A DNA stretch of 64,000 bases from Gracilimonas sp. (GTDB taxonomy: Bacteria; Bacteroidota; Rhodothermia; Balneolales; Balneolaceae). The notes under the pieces were generated by a model that made no database searches, was not told the DNA's origin, and was given only the letters and a program-made list of their open reading frames with translations. The position numbers and the translations under genes were made by a program. How positions within the stretch are numbered: position 1 is the first letter of the stretch; every line of letters starts with the position of its first letter. The stretch spans positions 1-64,000 of the forward strand of contig JAKURD010000016.1 of the NCBI GenBank assembly GCA_022450045.1. Reading direction: 5' to 3'. Shown piece after piece: positions 1 to 8,977 of the stretch.

Positions 1-138
1 AAGCATCCAGATGTTTGTTGTTTTTTGTAGGTTCCATGTGTCTAAGTTAGTTATGACACACTTAATTGAACAGTCTCTTTATTTGGGATGTTGATTGATT
101 ATAGTTTAAAAAATTTTGGCAATGTTTTTGGCAACTTG

Positions 139-696
139 TTACAAAAATGTCTCATCCGATTCTCCCTTCACCGGCCCTGCAATTTCTTTCGTGATCCAAC
201 CACCATAAAAACCTCCGGGCTGTGGTTTTACATGTTCTCCATTCACGTAGCAAAATGCCCTTGAAGGATAAAAGCACACATGCCCTTTGATCTTGAAGAA
301 TTCGGACTTGGGTTGAGGATAAGACCAGGCCGCTCGTTCAGCGATTTCGCCTTTAGCTTCAATATTCCAGTAAATGGCATCGCCTTTCCACTCACAACGC
401 GATTTTCCAAGCACCTTTTTCATATAATCCATATTAATATCTGCTTTTGGAATGTAAAAGGCAGGGGCGCTGGCTGTTTCTAATATCCTGATCGTATTCG
501 TAGATCGAGCAACGATCTTATTGGCAAAGATGACCAGAATTTCTCTCTCATCGGGAGCTAATTTTGGTGGCCGGGGATAATCCCAAACCGATTCCTGTCC
601 TTCTTTTGGTTTGATAGCGAAGTCAGGTCTTATTTGCCCATAATATTTCCACCCCGATGGACCTGAATTACTTTTACCTGAATAATTATTCATCAA
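139..696 (-). CDS. DUF427 domain protein
   Basis: The 185-residue protein reads as a DUF427 family member. After a ~70-residue N-terminal extension it carries the family's typical pieces: a CEWKGDAIYWN segment, AAWSYPQPK and GHVCFYPSRAFCYVNG. No signal peptide or membrane segment is visible, so it is probably cytoplasmic. The family has no firmly established biochemical role. It lies 15 bases downstream of the tspO-like gene on the same strand, so the two are probably co-transcribed. The ATG at 696 gives a start MMNNYSG with no strong competitor. Family call is good; function unknown. Confidence 0.85.
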   Translation of the reverse strand: MMNNYSGKSNSGPSGWKYYGQIRPDFAIKPKEGQESVWDYPRPPKLAPDEREILVIFANKIVARSTNTIRILETASAPAFYIPKADINMDYMKKVLGKSRCEWKGDAIYWNIEAKGEIAERAAWSYPQPKSEFFKIKGHVCFYPSRAFCYVNGEHVKPQPGGFYGGWITKEIAGPVKGESDETFL

Positions 697-711
697 TAAC
701 AGCTTTTAAAG

Positions 712-1197
712 TTAGTTGAGTAAGTAAATGGAAAAATTTAGTATTGCCGCAAAGATAACCCATAGCAGATAAGGAATAAGTAACCACGCTGCCCAGGATT
801 TTATATTTTTAAAATGAAGAATAGTAACCACGATAGCAATCAGGAGGCAAAGGATCTCTATAAAAGCAAATAGGGGGTTCTTATATCCGAAAAATAAATA
901 GGGCCAGATACCATTGAGCACCAATTGAATAGCGAATATATTAAGTGCTTTTTTAACTTCTGGGCGTTCAGACCCGGCTTCCCAAATTGTGGCTGCTGAT
1001 ATTCCCATTAGGGTATATAAGACAGTCCATACAGGCCCAAAAAGCCAATTGGGAGGATTGAAAAAGGGTTTATTAAGTTGAGCGTACCAGCCGGGAATGG
1101 CATCAAGTGTGACGCTACTGGCGAGTAAACCCACTCCATTACAGATGAGGATACCGATAACGATTTTCACCCAATATGGAATGTTAGAAAGATTCAT
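712..1197 (-). CDS. TspO/MBR family tryptophan-rich sensory protein
   Basis: The 161-residue membrane protein has five hydrophobic segments and the TspO signature NWLFGPVWTVLY near residues 50-61, preceded by LNKPFFNPP. TspO/MBR proteins bind porphyrins and related ligands in membranes and are linked to tetrapyrrole and stress responses. Length matches bacterial TspO (about 155-165). It is the first gene of a two-gene minus-strand unit with the DUF427 gene. The ATG at 1197 gives MNLSNIPYWVK, directly ahead of the first membrane segment. Family call is secure; ligand is not inferable. Confidence 0.93.
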   Translation of the reverse strand: MNLSNIPYWVKIVIGILICNGVGLLASSVTLDAIPGWYAQLNKPFFNPPNWLFGPVWTVLYTLMGISAATIWEAGSERPEVKKALNIFAIQLVLNGIWPYLFFGYKNPLFAFIEILCLLIAIVVTILHFKNIKSWAAWLLIPYLLWVIFAAILNFSIYLLN

Positions 1198-1268
1198 TAT
1201 CGGATTATACCAACAAGAAAGGGTAAAATCGAATTCTGCATGCTAATATCCGATAAATAAACAGTGGG

Positions 1269-1394
1269 TTAAAAAGAGAAGACCAAAAGCGCAATAACAG
1301 AAATAAAAAGCAGAGTGATCTTTAGCTTTTGGATCTTCTCTGAGTGATCGGATTCTTGCTTAAGGTAATCTTCTATGATTTGCTCTGTGATCAT
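1269..1394 (-). CDS. Small single-span membrane protein (41 aa)
   Basis: An ATG at 1394 opens a 41-codon frame ending TAA at 1269. The product starts MITEQIIEDYLKQESD and has a charged N-terminal half, then a hydrophobic C-terminal stretch (ITLLFISVIALLVF) able to span a membrane once. A good ribosome binding site (AAGGA) sits about 8 bases upstream. No family is recognised. It lies alone between tspO and ssb on the strand opposite ssb. The RBS, charge pattern and hydrophobic tail favour a real gene; its small size keeps confidence moderate. Confidence 0.5.
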   Translation of the reverse strand: MITEQIIEDYLKQESDHSEKIQKLKITLLFISVIALLVFSF

Positions 1395-1510
1395 GGCATT
1401 CCTTTTTTATATACAAGAGTAGCTGAATTCAAAAATGTTACACTTTTAAAACTCAGATGTATTGCGATATGCTTGTAAAGGAAGATTCAGGAAGGTCTAA
1501 TCCAATTCTA

Positions 1511-1533
1511 ATCATTAAGTAAGACTTAATGAT
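1511..1533. promoter_or_regulatory. Palindrome upstream of ssb (operator candidate)
   Basis: ATCATTAAGT and ACTTAATGAT form a perfect 10-bp inverted repeat around a 3-base centre, about 90 bases before the ssb start. No U-tract follows, so it is more like a protein-binding site than a terminator. The bound factor is unknown. Confidence 0.35.
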
Positions 1534-1622
1534 TAAAAACTTTTTTGAAATTTTTTTGTAAGGAATTGTTCTGAACTAACTCTTACATTGCAAACAAATA
1601 ATCAAAAATCACAGGATACGTT

Positions 1623-2081
1623 ATGAGTTCACTTAATAAAGCGATGATAATTGGCAATCTGGGACAAGACCCGGAAGTACGATACACACAAGCGAACACA
1701 GCCGTTGCTACATTGAATATTGCTACCAGCGAGCGGTATAAAGACAGTAATGGAGAATATCAGGAAAACACTGAATGGCACCGGGTAGTTGCCTGGGGGC
1801 GAACGGCTGAAATTTGTCAGCAGTACCTGACCAAAGGCTCAAAAGTATATATTGAAGGTCCCATTCAGACAAGACAGTGGGAAGATAAAGACGGACAAAA
1901 ACGTTACACCACAGAGATCAAAGCACTGCGCATGGTAATGCTCGACAGTAAAAGCGGAAACGCTCAAGGTGGCGGAAAACCCCAAGCTCAGAACCAGAAT
2001 CAGGGCGGTGGTAAGCCCATGAGCAGCAATGTAGAGCTGGACAGCAACTTTGACGATATGGACGACGATCTCCCATTTTAG
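1623..2081 (+). CDS. ssb: Single-stranded DNA-binding protein
   Basis: The 152-residue product is a standard SSB. An OB-fold occupies about residues 3-105 (start [21 protein letters not shown], core [18 protein letters not shown] and the [11 protein letters not shown] strand). A Gly/Gln/Asn-rich linker covers about 112-137, and the acidic tip DDMDDDLPF is the docking peptide for replication and repair partners. It coats single-stranded DNA as a tetramer in replication, recombination and repair. The ATG at 1623 fits the family start exactly. It is monocistronic and followed by a strong intrinsic terminator. Confidence 0.98.
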   Translation: MSSLNKAMIIGNLGQDPEVRYTQANTAVATLNIATSERYKDSNGEYQENTEWHRVVAWGRTAEICQQYLTKGSKVYIEGPIQTRQWEDKDGQKRYTTEIKALRMVMLDSKSGNAQGGGKPQAQNQNQGGGKPMSSNVELDSNFDDMDDDLPF

Positions 2082-2109
2082 GCCCGGCTTTCATATACAT
2101 AAGTACAAA

Positions 2110-2138
2110 CGGCATGGGATATTCCCATGCCGTTTTTT
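2110..2138 (+). terminator. Intrinsic terminator after ssb
   Basis: CGGCATGGGA and TCCCATGCCG pair perfectly over 10 bp around a 3-base loop, followed by six T residues, 28 bases after the ssb stop. Confidence 0.92.
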
Positions 2139-2222
2139 ATTTGTAGCTCAGGTTAAGCTAAAATCTTATATTTTAAGCCATGCATCAGAACAGCGATCAA
2201 CTTAATTAAATAATTACTTTCA

Positions 2223-3608
2223 TTGGATACACTCGAAGATCCTTTCAGTTTGGTACAAGACTCACTTCAAATTCTGGCAGACGGCAGTTCTGTATTACCC
2301 GGTTTAGATCCCTTTGTATTAGGTATTCAGCTTTTGGTTCTGTTTTTGGGATTAGCTTTTTCTGCCGTTTTCTCGGGATCTGAAGTAGCCCTGTTCTCCC
2401 TTGCCAATCGTATGGAGGACCTGAAGCAAGATGAAACCATGGGTTCTGCTGATGACCGCATCATAAAAATGCTGGATAAGCCCAGACGATTATTAGCCAC
2501 CATTTTGATCGGCAACACCTTCGCCAATATTGTGGCTTCAGTTTTGGCTGCTGTAATTACGGGTGATATTGTTGCTGCCTTTGGGTTATCTGAGGTTATC
2601 GTATTCGCCATTGAAGTAATTGTACTCACATTTATGATCCTGATCCTCAGTGAGATAACCCCAAAGATCATAGCCATCAATAATCCGCTGAAAGTATCCC
2701 GAATGAACAGCACCTTCATATATATGCTCTTTATTCTGCTGAAACCGTTTTCAAAATTGATCGCAGACAGTACCATCAGCCTGGAGCGTTATTTACCTAA
2801 ACCTGCCAGTAAAATGACGTCTGATGACATCCGAACTATGGCGGAAGTAAGTGAGCAGGAAGGTTCTATCAAGGAAGACGAGCGGGAAATCATTGAAAAT
2901 GTAATAGGGTTTGGGAATATCACTGTCCGCGAGATCATGACTTCACGGGTGAATATTATTTCGGTATCCATCGATGAATCGCTGCAAGATGTTTTGACCA
3001 AGATCAGGGAAAATGGTTTGTCTCGGATGCCCCTGGTTGAAAATGACTTAGATAATATTCTGGGAGTACTCTATGCAAAAGATGTACTTCCATATCTGAA
3101 TGCGGAAGAAGAGGAGCCATCATTAAACTGGAAGACTATTTCGAGAAAAGCACTTTTCATTCCCGCTACAAAAAAACTGGATGACCTGCTCAGGGATTTT
3201 CAGCAAGAGAAAACCCACATCGCCATTGTTGTGGATGAGTATGGCGGAACAGAAGGCATTGTGACCATGGATGATATCCTGGAAGAAATTGTGGGTGATA
3301 TCACGGACGACTCCGGAGAGGAAGAAAGCCTGTACACACGTTTCAAAAGCGGGATCTATATTTTTGATGCCAAGATTGATCTTGATGATATGGAAGAAGT
3401 CTTGGATTGTGAGCTTACCACCGATGACGATGAATATGAGACGCTGGGAGGATTGATCTATCACCTTACGGAAAACCTGCCGATGGTTGGAGAACGCATT
3501 ACCTTCAAGAACCTGGAAATGACGGTTCACTCCGTAATAAATAACCGGATCAAAAAAGTGCGGGTGAAAGTAGAAAGCTCTGAAGAAGTAAACACACCGG
3601 CCGGGTAA
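2223..3608 (+). CDS. CNNM/DUF21 and CBS-domain membrane protein (CorC/HlyC family)
   Basis: The 461-residue protein has an N-terminal DUF21/CNNM membrane domain with several spans (about residues 33-185, including [15 protein letters not shown]), a CBS pair (about 235-360, with [10 protein letters not shown] and [20 protein letters not shown]), and a C-terminal CorC_HlyC domain (about 370-450). Relatives are implicated in divalent-cation transport; the Bacteroidota member GldE has the same layout. The start at 2223 is TTG with no clear Shine-Dalgarno site; no later ATG keeps the whole membrane domain. murB begins 4 bases after its stop, so they are probably one transcript. Family is certain, transported ion unknown. 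Confidence 0.9.
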   Translation: MDTLEDPFSLVQDSLQILADGSSVLPGLDPFVLGIQLLVLFLGLAFSAVFSGSEVALFSLANRMEDLKQDETMGSADDRIIKMLDKPRRLLATILIGNTFANIVASVLAAVITGDIVAAFGLSEVIVFAIEVIVLTFMILILSEITPKIIAINNPLKVSRMNSTFIYMLFILLKPFSKLIADSTISLERYLPKPASKMTSDDIRTMAEVSEQEGSIKEDEREIIENVIGFGNITVREIMTSRVNIISVSIDESLQDVLTKIRENGLSRMPLVENDLDNILGVLYAKDVLPYLNAEEEEPSLNWKTISRKALFIPATKKLDDLLRDFQQEKTHIAIVVDEYGGTEGIVTMDDILEEIVGDITDDSGEEESLYTRFKSGIYIFDAKIDLDDMEEVLDCELTTDDDEYETLGGLIYHLTENLPMVGERITFKNLEMTVHSVINNRIKKVRVKVESSEEVNTPAG

Positions 3609-3612
3609 TTCC

Positions 3613-4641
3613 ATGGCAAATCTCCCAGATGTAAAAAAGAATTTTGACCTTAAAGATCACAACACAATGGGGGTGCATGCGAATGCACAATACTTTGCTT
3701 CGGTAACCTCTGCCGATGAACTCCGGCAGTTGTTGCTGCAACCCGATTACAAAATACTTCCAAAATTGATGCTTGGCGGAGGAAGTAATCTCCTGTTTGT
3801 TAATGATTTTGAGGGACTTGTGATACACTTGAATATCAAGGACAGAGCGGTGATCGAAGAGAATGAGGAAGAGCTGCTGTTGCAGGTCGGCGCAGGAGAG
3901 AATTGGCATGAGACGGTGATGTTTGCCGTCGAGAATGGATGGGGCGGAATTGAGAACTTATCTTTTATACCCGGATCTGTGGGCGCAGCTCCCATTCAAA
4001 ATATCGGTGCTTATGGAGTGGAGTTGGAAGAGGTCTTTGAATCTCTTGAAGCCATAGATCTTGAAACGGGTATCAGCAAGACCTTTGATAAGAAAGCCTG
4101 TAATTTTGAGTACCGGGATAGCGTGTTCAAAAAAGAATTGAAAGGGAAGTATATTATAACCGATGTTACACTGCGGCTGCAAAAAGATCCTGAAGTAAAT
4201 ACAACGTACCGGGCGCTGTCAGAGAGTCTTGAGGAGAAGGGAATTTCAGATCCTACCATTAAGGATATAAGTGAGACGGTAATTGAGATTCGCCAAAGCA
4301 AACTTCCCGATCCCGCAGAAATAGGAAATACCGGCAGCTTTTTTAAAAATCCGGTGATACCTGCCGAAGTATTCAAAGAACTTCAGAAAGAATATCCTGA
4401 GATCCCGAATTATCCGGCAGGAGATAAGATCAAGATTCCCGCCGCGTGGCTTATTGACCGGTGTGGATGGAAGGGGAAACAGATAGGTGATGCAGGGGTT
4501 CACAAAGTACATGCGCTTGTAATTGTGAACTATGGAAATGCCACCGGCGCTGAGATCATTGAACTTGCTGAAAAGATCCGCAGTTCAGTATTTGAAAAGT
4601 TTGGAATTGTGTTAATTCCTGAAGTAAATATCATTACATAA
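3613..4641 (+). CDS. murB: UDP-N-acetylmuramate dehydrogenase
   Basis: The 342-residue protein is a type I (E. coli-like) MurB. It reduces enolpyruvyl-UDP-GlcNAc to UDP-MurNAc with NADPH and FAD in cytoplasmic peptidoglycan precursor synthesis. Visible signatures are the FAD-binding MLGGGSNLLF (about 55-64), SFIPGSVGAAPIQNIGAYG, the catalytic-Arg segment EYRDSVFK, the proton-donor serine motif GSFFKNP, IKIPAAWLID and the C-terminal PEVN with the conserved Glu. Length equals the E. coli enzyme. It follows the CBS-domain gene by 4 bases. Confidence 0.97.
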   Translation: MANLPDVKKNFDLKDHNTMGVHANAQYFASVTSADELRQLLLQPDYKILPKLMLGGGSNLLFVNDFEGLVIHLNIKDRAVIEENEEELLLQVGAGENWHETVMFAVENGWGGIENLSFIPGSVGAAPIQNIGAYGVELEEVFESLEAIDLETGISKTFDKKACNFEYRDSVFKKELKGKYIITDVTLRLQKDPEVNTTYRALSESLEEKGISDPTIKDISETVIEIRQSKLPDPAEIGNTGSFFKNPVIPAEVFKELQKEYPEIPNYPAGDKIKIPAAWLIDRCGWKGKQIGDAGVHKVHALVIVNYGNATGAEIIELAEKIRSSVFEKFGIVLIPEVNIIT

Positions 4642-4742
4642 TTCAGGTTTATTCATACATATTTGCAAGTAATTAAAAAAAAATCAGGATTTATTGTTAA
4701 GATAGACATAGAATTTGATTGGACATTAAAATTTATAGAATC

Positions 4743-6233
4743 ATGAAAATTAGATCGATTTATTTTACCCTGATTTTGGCTGCGGCCGTATTGGTTAATG
4801 GATGTATGAAAGTGGGTTTAAATCCGGTTTCAGGAAATAAACGTGCATTTGGGTACAGTTGGGAACAGGAAGTTGAGATAGGAAAACAGGCGGACAGTGA
4901 GATCATCGCTCAGTACGGCCTTTATGAAAATGAGGAGCTTTCAAATTATGTCTCAGATCTTGGGCAGGCACTGCTTGAAGTCAGCCACTTGAGAAGGGCT
5001 GATACACAGGAGAAATTCCGCAATACAGAATTTACTTTCCGTGTATTAGACAGCCCGGTTGTAAATGCCTTTGCTTTGCCCGGCGGATACATTTATGTAA
5101 CTCGCGGACTGCTTGCTCACCTAAATAATGAAGCTCAGTTAGCGATGGTTCTCGGGCATGAGATCGCACACGTAGCTGCACGGCATGCATCACAAAGAGC
5201 AGCCACCCAGCAGTTCGGGCAGCTGGCTGTAATTGGGGGAGCTATTTTGGGGCAGTCATTGGGTTATGATGGCGCCAGCATTCTTCAGCTAAGCAGCCAA
5301 ACCGCGCAGTTAATGTTCCTAAAATATGGCCGTGACGCTGAAAGAGAATCCGATGCCCTCGGAGTAGAATATGCAGCCATGAAGAATTATAAAGCTGCAG
5401 AAGGGGCGGATTTCTTTACCTCCCTCAAGCGTATATCTGAAAGTGAGGGCGGTGGAATTCCAACACTTCTTTCAAGTCACCCCGATCCCGGTGAGCGTGA
5501 AGAAACCATACCCCGGCTTGCAGAAGAATGGGCAAAAAAAGGATATGAACAAACCATCCTGGATAAAGAGGAATTTATGAGTATGATAGATAATATCATG
5601 TTTGCGGAAAACCCAAGGGAAGGATTTGAGATGGATGGTATGTTTTACCATCCTGATCTGGAGTTTCAGTTCCCCGTACCACCGGCTTTTAAATTGGTTA
5701 ATCAATCATCAGCAGTGATCATGGTAAATGAAGCTCAGGACGCTATCATACAGTTTACTATCGACTCTGAGAATGGCACTCCTGAAGCATCCGTCAGAGC
5801 ATTTTTATCCCAGGAAGGAATCGTAACTGTTGAACAGAGTGATTTTTACAGCTCAGGATTTAATGGATATCAGGGGATAGCCACGGCCCAGATGGAAGAT
5901 GGAACTGAACTCAAGCTTCAGTTAACAGCACTTGGTCATGGCGAAAATATTTATCGATTTTTGAGTTATACCCCAACCGCCCGGTTTGATGAGTACAGAA
6001 GCATATTCAACTCAGTGACTCAGGGATTTAATGATCTCAGAGATACAAGTATTCTCGATATTAAGCCGGTTCGATTAAATCTTATAACTACTTCGCGATC
6101 AACTTCTTTCAGCAGTTTTTTACCAAATGAGCTTCCAATGAAAATTGAACCGCTGGATGTAGCTATTATCAATCAGGTAGAATTGGATCAAAATATCACG
6201 GCAGGTACCGTTTTGAAGATCCCGGTTCAGTAA
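4743..6233 (+). CDS. M48 family metalloprotease, lipoprotein, with LysM-like C-terminus
   Basis: Using the ATG at 4743 the product is 496 residues and starts with a lipoprotein signal ending in the lipobox LVNGC (Cys21). An in-frame TTG lies 24 bases upstream but would bury the signal, so the ATG is preferred. The zinc motif HEIAH is at about residues 139-143, with the third-ligand region RDAERESDALG about 60 residues later. The C-terminal ~55 residues resemble a degenerate LysM-type module (ending TAGTVLKIP). Related M48 lipoproteins and BepA-like proteases act in envelope quality control. It appears monocistronic. Substrates are unknown. Confidence 0.9.
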   Translation: MKIRSIYFTLILAAAVLVNGCMKVGLNPVSGNKRAFGYSWEQEVEIGKQADSEIIAQYGLYENEELSNYVSDLGQALLEVSHLRRADTQEKFRNTEFTFRVLDSPVVNAFALPGGYIYVTRGLLAHLNNEAQLAMVLGHEIAHVAARHASQRAATQQFGQLAVIGGAILGQSLGYDGASILQLSSQTAQLMFLKYGRDAERESDALGVEYAAMKNYKAAEGADFFTSLKRISESEGGGIPTLLSSHPDPGEREETIPRLAEEWAKKGYEQTILDKEEFMSMIDNIMFAENPREGFEMDGMFYHPDLEFQFPVPPAFKLVNQSSAVIMVNEAQDAIIQFTIDSENGTPEASVRAFLSQEGIVTVEQSDFYSSGFNGYQGIATAQMEDGTELKLQLTALGHGENIYRFLSYTPTARFDEYRSIFNSVTQGFNDLRDTSILDIKPVRLNLITTSRSTSFSSFLPNELPMKIEPLDVAIINQVELDQNITAGTVLKIPVQ

Positions 6234-6368
6234 AGCAGACCTGGCAGGGATAATCGAATGTAGCACCGGAGTTGACATCGGGGCAATTATACAAACACGG
6301 TCAAATCCCGTGGCTATATTCCGCCATTCTTCCGGGATTTGATTGGTCCCAGCCCCGGGTTTAACACC

Positions 6369-6385
6369 CTGCACTTTCAGTGCAG
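6369..6385. repeat. CTGCACTTTCAGTGCAG palindromic repeat, copy 1
   Basis: A 7-bp stem with a 3-base loop, identical in core to the copies at 6677 and close to that at 8418. Confidence 0.6.
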
Positions 6386-6581
6386 CACGTTAGTATTCCG
6401 AAAAAATCTATTTCTGCCTTTAGGGGTTGAGTATGCGTTGGTTGAGTTGCACCCCGAAATCCCCCCACGCCCCAACAAGTCATTCTGAGGGTACCCCCGA
6501 AGAACCTTTTCTACGTAGGAATAGAAGCTGTATGGGGGAAAAATACTCTACGGGTTCTGTATGTGCATAGAACCAACTCTG

Positions 6582-6635
6582 ATGCTTCGCAAAAGGCAAG
6601 ATCCTTCATCCCGAGGATTCGGGATCAGGATGACC
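6582..6635 (+). repeat. Dispersed repeat, copy 1 (inverted partner after purB)
   Basis: The segment running from ATGCTTCGCAAAAGGCAAGATC to GATCAGGATGACC recurs on the other strand at 8242-8287. It contains a perfect ATCCCGA/TCGGGAT hairpin. The two copies bracket purB in opposite orientations. Confidence 0.6.
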
Positions 6636-6676
6636 GATGCTGTAAAGAAATCGGGACTTTCAGTCCCAACCCAAAC

Positions 6677-6710
6677 CTCTGCACTTTCAGTGCAGAGTGG
6701 TTTAGTTATC
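6677..6710. repeat. CTGCACTTTCAGTGCAG palindromic repeat, copy 2 with tail
   Basis: CTCTGCAC...GTGCAGAG forms a 9-bp stem, followed by the tail TGGTTTAGTT, which is shared with the copy at 8418-8449. Confidence 0.65.
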
Positions 6711-6878
6711 CAAAATAGAATCTGTGACTATCCGCCCAATCAGCATCAAGCGTGCTCCATCCCATTGCTCTGCTGCGTAGTGCATCATTGAGTATCTGTC
6801 TCTATCTTTTGTTATGTAAACCCGATACCCCTGAAAAATTCAGGCAGATTTGATCTTAAACCTCAGAGAGAAAAACAC

Positions 6879-6886
6879 TATCTTTG
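6879..6886 (+). promoter_or_regulatory. Candidate -7 element of the purB promoter
   Basis: TATCTTTG matches the Bacteroidota -7 consensus TAnnTTTG and lies 30 bases before the purB ATG. A TTTG at 6849-6852 is the only upstream candidate, at a longer spacing than usual. Confidence 0.35.
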
Positions 6887-6916
6887 GCGGGAATTTTCAA
6901 ATCAAAATAAGATTCA

Positions 6917-8218
6917 ATGATCTCTCGCTACTCCCGCAAAGAAATGTCTGACCTGTGGACTGATGAAGCCCAATTTCAAGCCTGGCTGGATGTAGAACTC
7001 GCCGCATGCTGGGCCTGGGCTAGGCTCGGTAAGATTCCCAGGGAAGATGTGGATAAACTCTACGAAAATGCCGGATTCGATGTAGCAAGGATCAAAGAGA
7101 TCGAAGCGGAAACCCGACACGATGTGGTCGCTTTCACTCGTGCGGTTTCCGAAACTCTGGGTGGTGAAAAGAAATGGGTGCACTATGGACTGACCTCCAC
7201 CGATGTTGTGGATACCGCCTGGGGTGTACGGCTCAAAAAAGCCAACACCCTTTTACTGGAAGGAGTGGAGCGCATTGTTGAGGTGCTTGGTGAAAAAGCA
7301 AAAACTCACAAATACACGGTCATGATGGGGCGAACTCATGGAATCCATGCCGAGCCGACCACTTTCGGATTGAAATGCGCTCTCTGGTACGCCGAGATGA
7401 ATCGTAATCTGGAGCGCTTCAAAAATGCCGCGGCTGACGTGGAATTCGGAAAATTATCCGGTTCGGTCGGTACCTTTGCTAACATTCCGCCGGAAGTAGA
7501 GGAATATACCTGTGAGAAATTGGGTTTAAGCCCGGCGCCAATTTCCACTCAAACCTTACAGCGCGACCGCCACGCTTATTACCTTTCTACGCTGGCATTG
7601 ATCGGTTCGACGATGGAAAAGATGGCGGTGGAAGTCAGACACCTCCAGCGGAGTGAGTTGAGAGAGGTTGAAGAAGCCTTCCGAAAAGGACAGAAAGGAT
7701 CATCCTCCATGCCGCATAAACGAAATCCCATCAGTTCCGAAAATATCTCCGGTTGTGCCCGCGTACTTCGCGGATATATGGTTACCGCTTATGAGAACAT
7801 CCCGCTTTGGCACGAACGTGACATTTCACACTCCTCTGCCGAACGGATCATTCTACCCGATGCCATCACACTGCTCGATTACATGCTGAACCGCTTCGCC
7901 GGGGTGATCGAAAATCTGGTAGTATTTGAGGACAACATGGAAGCCAATATCTGGAAAACGCAGGGACTGGTCTTCTCACAGCGTCTCCTACATAAACTCA
8001 TCGATAAAGGCATGCCGAGAGAACAAGCCTATGATACTGTTCAGCCGCTGGCCATGAAATCATGGGAAGAACAAACGCTGTTCAAGCCCATCGTGGAATC
8101 AGACGAAACCATTACCGAAGCCTTAACACAGGAAGAGATCGATGAAGCCTTTGACCTGGATCACCACACCCGAAATGTGGATGTGATTTTTAAGCGTGTG
8201 GGATTGGAGCAGGATTAG
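6917..8218 (+). CDS. purB: Adenylosuccinate lyase
   Basis: The 433-residue protein is a bacterial PurB of the fumarase/aspartase superfamily. It catalyses both SAICAR to AICAR and adenylosuccinate to AMP, releasing fumarate, in cytoplasmic purine synthesis. Visible signatures are [17 protein letters not shown] at the start, [35 protein letters not shown] and the superfamily loop [16 protein letters not shown] (about 261-276). The ATG at 6917 gives the canonical N-terminus. It stands alone, bracketed on both sides by inverted copies of a dispersed repeat. Base composition is higher in GC than the cassettes downstream. Confidence 0.98.
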   Translation: MISRYSRKEMSDLWTDEAQFQAWLDVELAACWAWARLGKIPREDVDKLYENAGFDVARIKEIEAETRHDVVAFTRAVSETLGGEKKWVHYGLTSTDVVDTAWGVRLKKANTLLLEGVERIVEVLGEKAKTHKYTVMMGRTHGIHAEPTTFGLKCALWYAEMNRNLERFKNAAADVEFGKLSGSVGTFANIPPEVEEYTCEKLGLSPAPISTQTLQRDRHAYYLSTLALIGSTMEKMAVEVRHLQRSELREVEEAFRKGQKGSSSMPHKRNPISSENISGCARVLRGYMVTAYENIPLWHERDISHSSAERIILPDAITLLDYMLNRFAGVIENLVVFEDNMEANIWKTQGLVFSQRLLHKLIDKGMPREQAYDTVQPLAMKSWEEQTLFKPIVESDETITEALTQEEIDEAFDLDHHTRNVDVIFKRVGLEQD

Positions 8219-8241
8219 TTATTAGTGATCTTTTGAGGTAT

Positions 8242-8287
8242 GGGTCATCCTGATCGGATAGAAAGATCTTGCATTTTGCGAAGCAAA
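8242..8287 (-). repeat. Dispersed repeat, copy 2 (inverse of 6582-6635)
   Basis: Read on the minus strand it gives GCTTCGCAAAATGCAAGATC ... GATCAGGATGACCC, matching the copy upstream of purB. The internal hairpin is degenerate here. Confidence 0.6.
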
Positions 8288-8417
8288 CAAGTCTGTAATG
8301 AAAAGCAAAGTGGTAGTGGAATGTTGTTATGCATAGCAAGCTATGTTCTCGAAATAGGCGAGGTTCATCACTCCGTTTTGACTGACTGACTTGGGATGTT
8401 GTCAATGATTCCCAACC

Positions 8418-8449
8418 CTCTGCACATTCAGTGCAGAATGGTTTAGTTT
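8418..8449. repeat. CTGCACATTCAGTGCAG palindromic repeat, copy 3 with tail
   Basis: CTCTGCAC and GTGCAGAA flank a central ATTCA, followed by TGGTTTAGTTT. It differs from copy 2 by a few bases and is preceded, like copy 2, by a CCCAACC-type run. Confidence 0.65.
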
Positions 8450-8499
8450 AACATGATCCAATTGCCTGATTGGAATTCCTTACCCTCACCCGGTGGGTG

Positions 8500-8552
8500 A
8501 TTATAATTCATTCATTAGAATGCATAAATTATATTAATGAATGAATTATAAT
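8500..8552. promoter_or_regulatory. Perfect 18-bp-arm inverted repeat, probable HipB-like operator
   Basis: ATTATAATTCATTCATTA (8500-8517) and TAATGAATGAATTATAAT (8535-8552) are exact reverse complements around a 17-base spacer. They lie 72 bases before the antitoxin start, in the expected promoter region. HipB-type antitoxins are known to bind paired inverted repeats and repress their own operon. Each arm also contains the smaller sub-palindrome TTCATTCATT-like tract, so it may hold two binding sites. Confidence 0.65.
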
Positions 8553-8623
8553 ACATTTTTTTGTTTGTTAATTTTGTATATTTTGAATGGTAAATGGTGC
8601 ATTAACTCAAAGAAAAGGTATTT

Positions 8624-8977
8624 ATGAGTGATAAATCATACGCAAATTGGCACGCCATGAGTGATCAGGCAGTGATCGAACAATTGGGGGAGTTTGTGAA
8701 GCATCACCGCCTGCAGCAGAATAAAACCCAACAGCAGTTAGCTAAAGAAGCAGGAATAAGTCGCTCAACGCTTAGCTTACTGGAGCGGGGGGAAACGGTC
8801 ACATTAAACACCTTTATTCAGGTGCTGAGGGTTTTAGGCTTGCTAGAACATCTGAATGCTTTCAGGGTGGAAGAGATCATCAGTCCCATTGAACTGGCCA
8901 AAAAGGAACAACAAAAACGAAAGAGGGCATCCGGTTCAAAAAATAAGATTTCGGATAACCGGGAGAGTGACTGGTAA
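8624..8977 (+). CDS. HipB-like XRE-family antitoxin
   Basis: The 117-residue protein contains an XRE/Cro helix-turn-helix at about residues 20-75 (KHHRLQQNKTQQQLAKEAGISRSTLSLLERG) and a basic, disordered C-terminal tail (KKEQQKRKRASGSKNK). It should bind the palindrome at 8500-8552 and neutralise the downstream HipA-like kinase. Its stop overlaps the toxin start by one base (TAATG), so translation is coupled. The longer-than-typical tail could be the toxin-binding or degradation segment; that is inference. Confidence 0.88.
   Translation: MSDKSYANWHAMSDQAVIEQLGEFVKHHRLQQNKTQQQLAKEAGISRSTLSLLERGETVTLNTFIQVLRVLGLLEHLNAFRVEEIISPIELAKKEQQKRKRASGSKNKISDNRESDW

Larger units (their letters stand above)
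6234..6878. other. Gene-poor region rich in dispersed repeat fragments
   Basis: No convincing gene is present. The stretch is a mosaic of palindromic fragments: CTGCACTTTCAGTGCAG at 6369 and 6679, a GGGACTTTCAGTCCC hairpin at 6654-6668, an ATCCCGA/TCGGGAT hairpin at 6608-6625, and a segment repeated in inverted orientation after purB. Confidence 0.6.

Noticed and set aside
6561..6791. 76-codon open frame before purB
   Set aside because: It runs through hairpins and dispersed repeats, has no RBS and its product is low in coherence.
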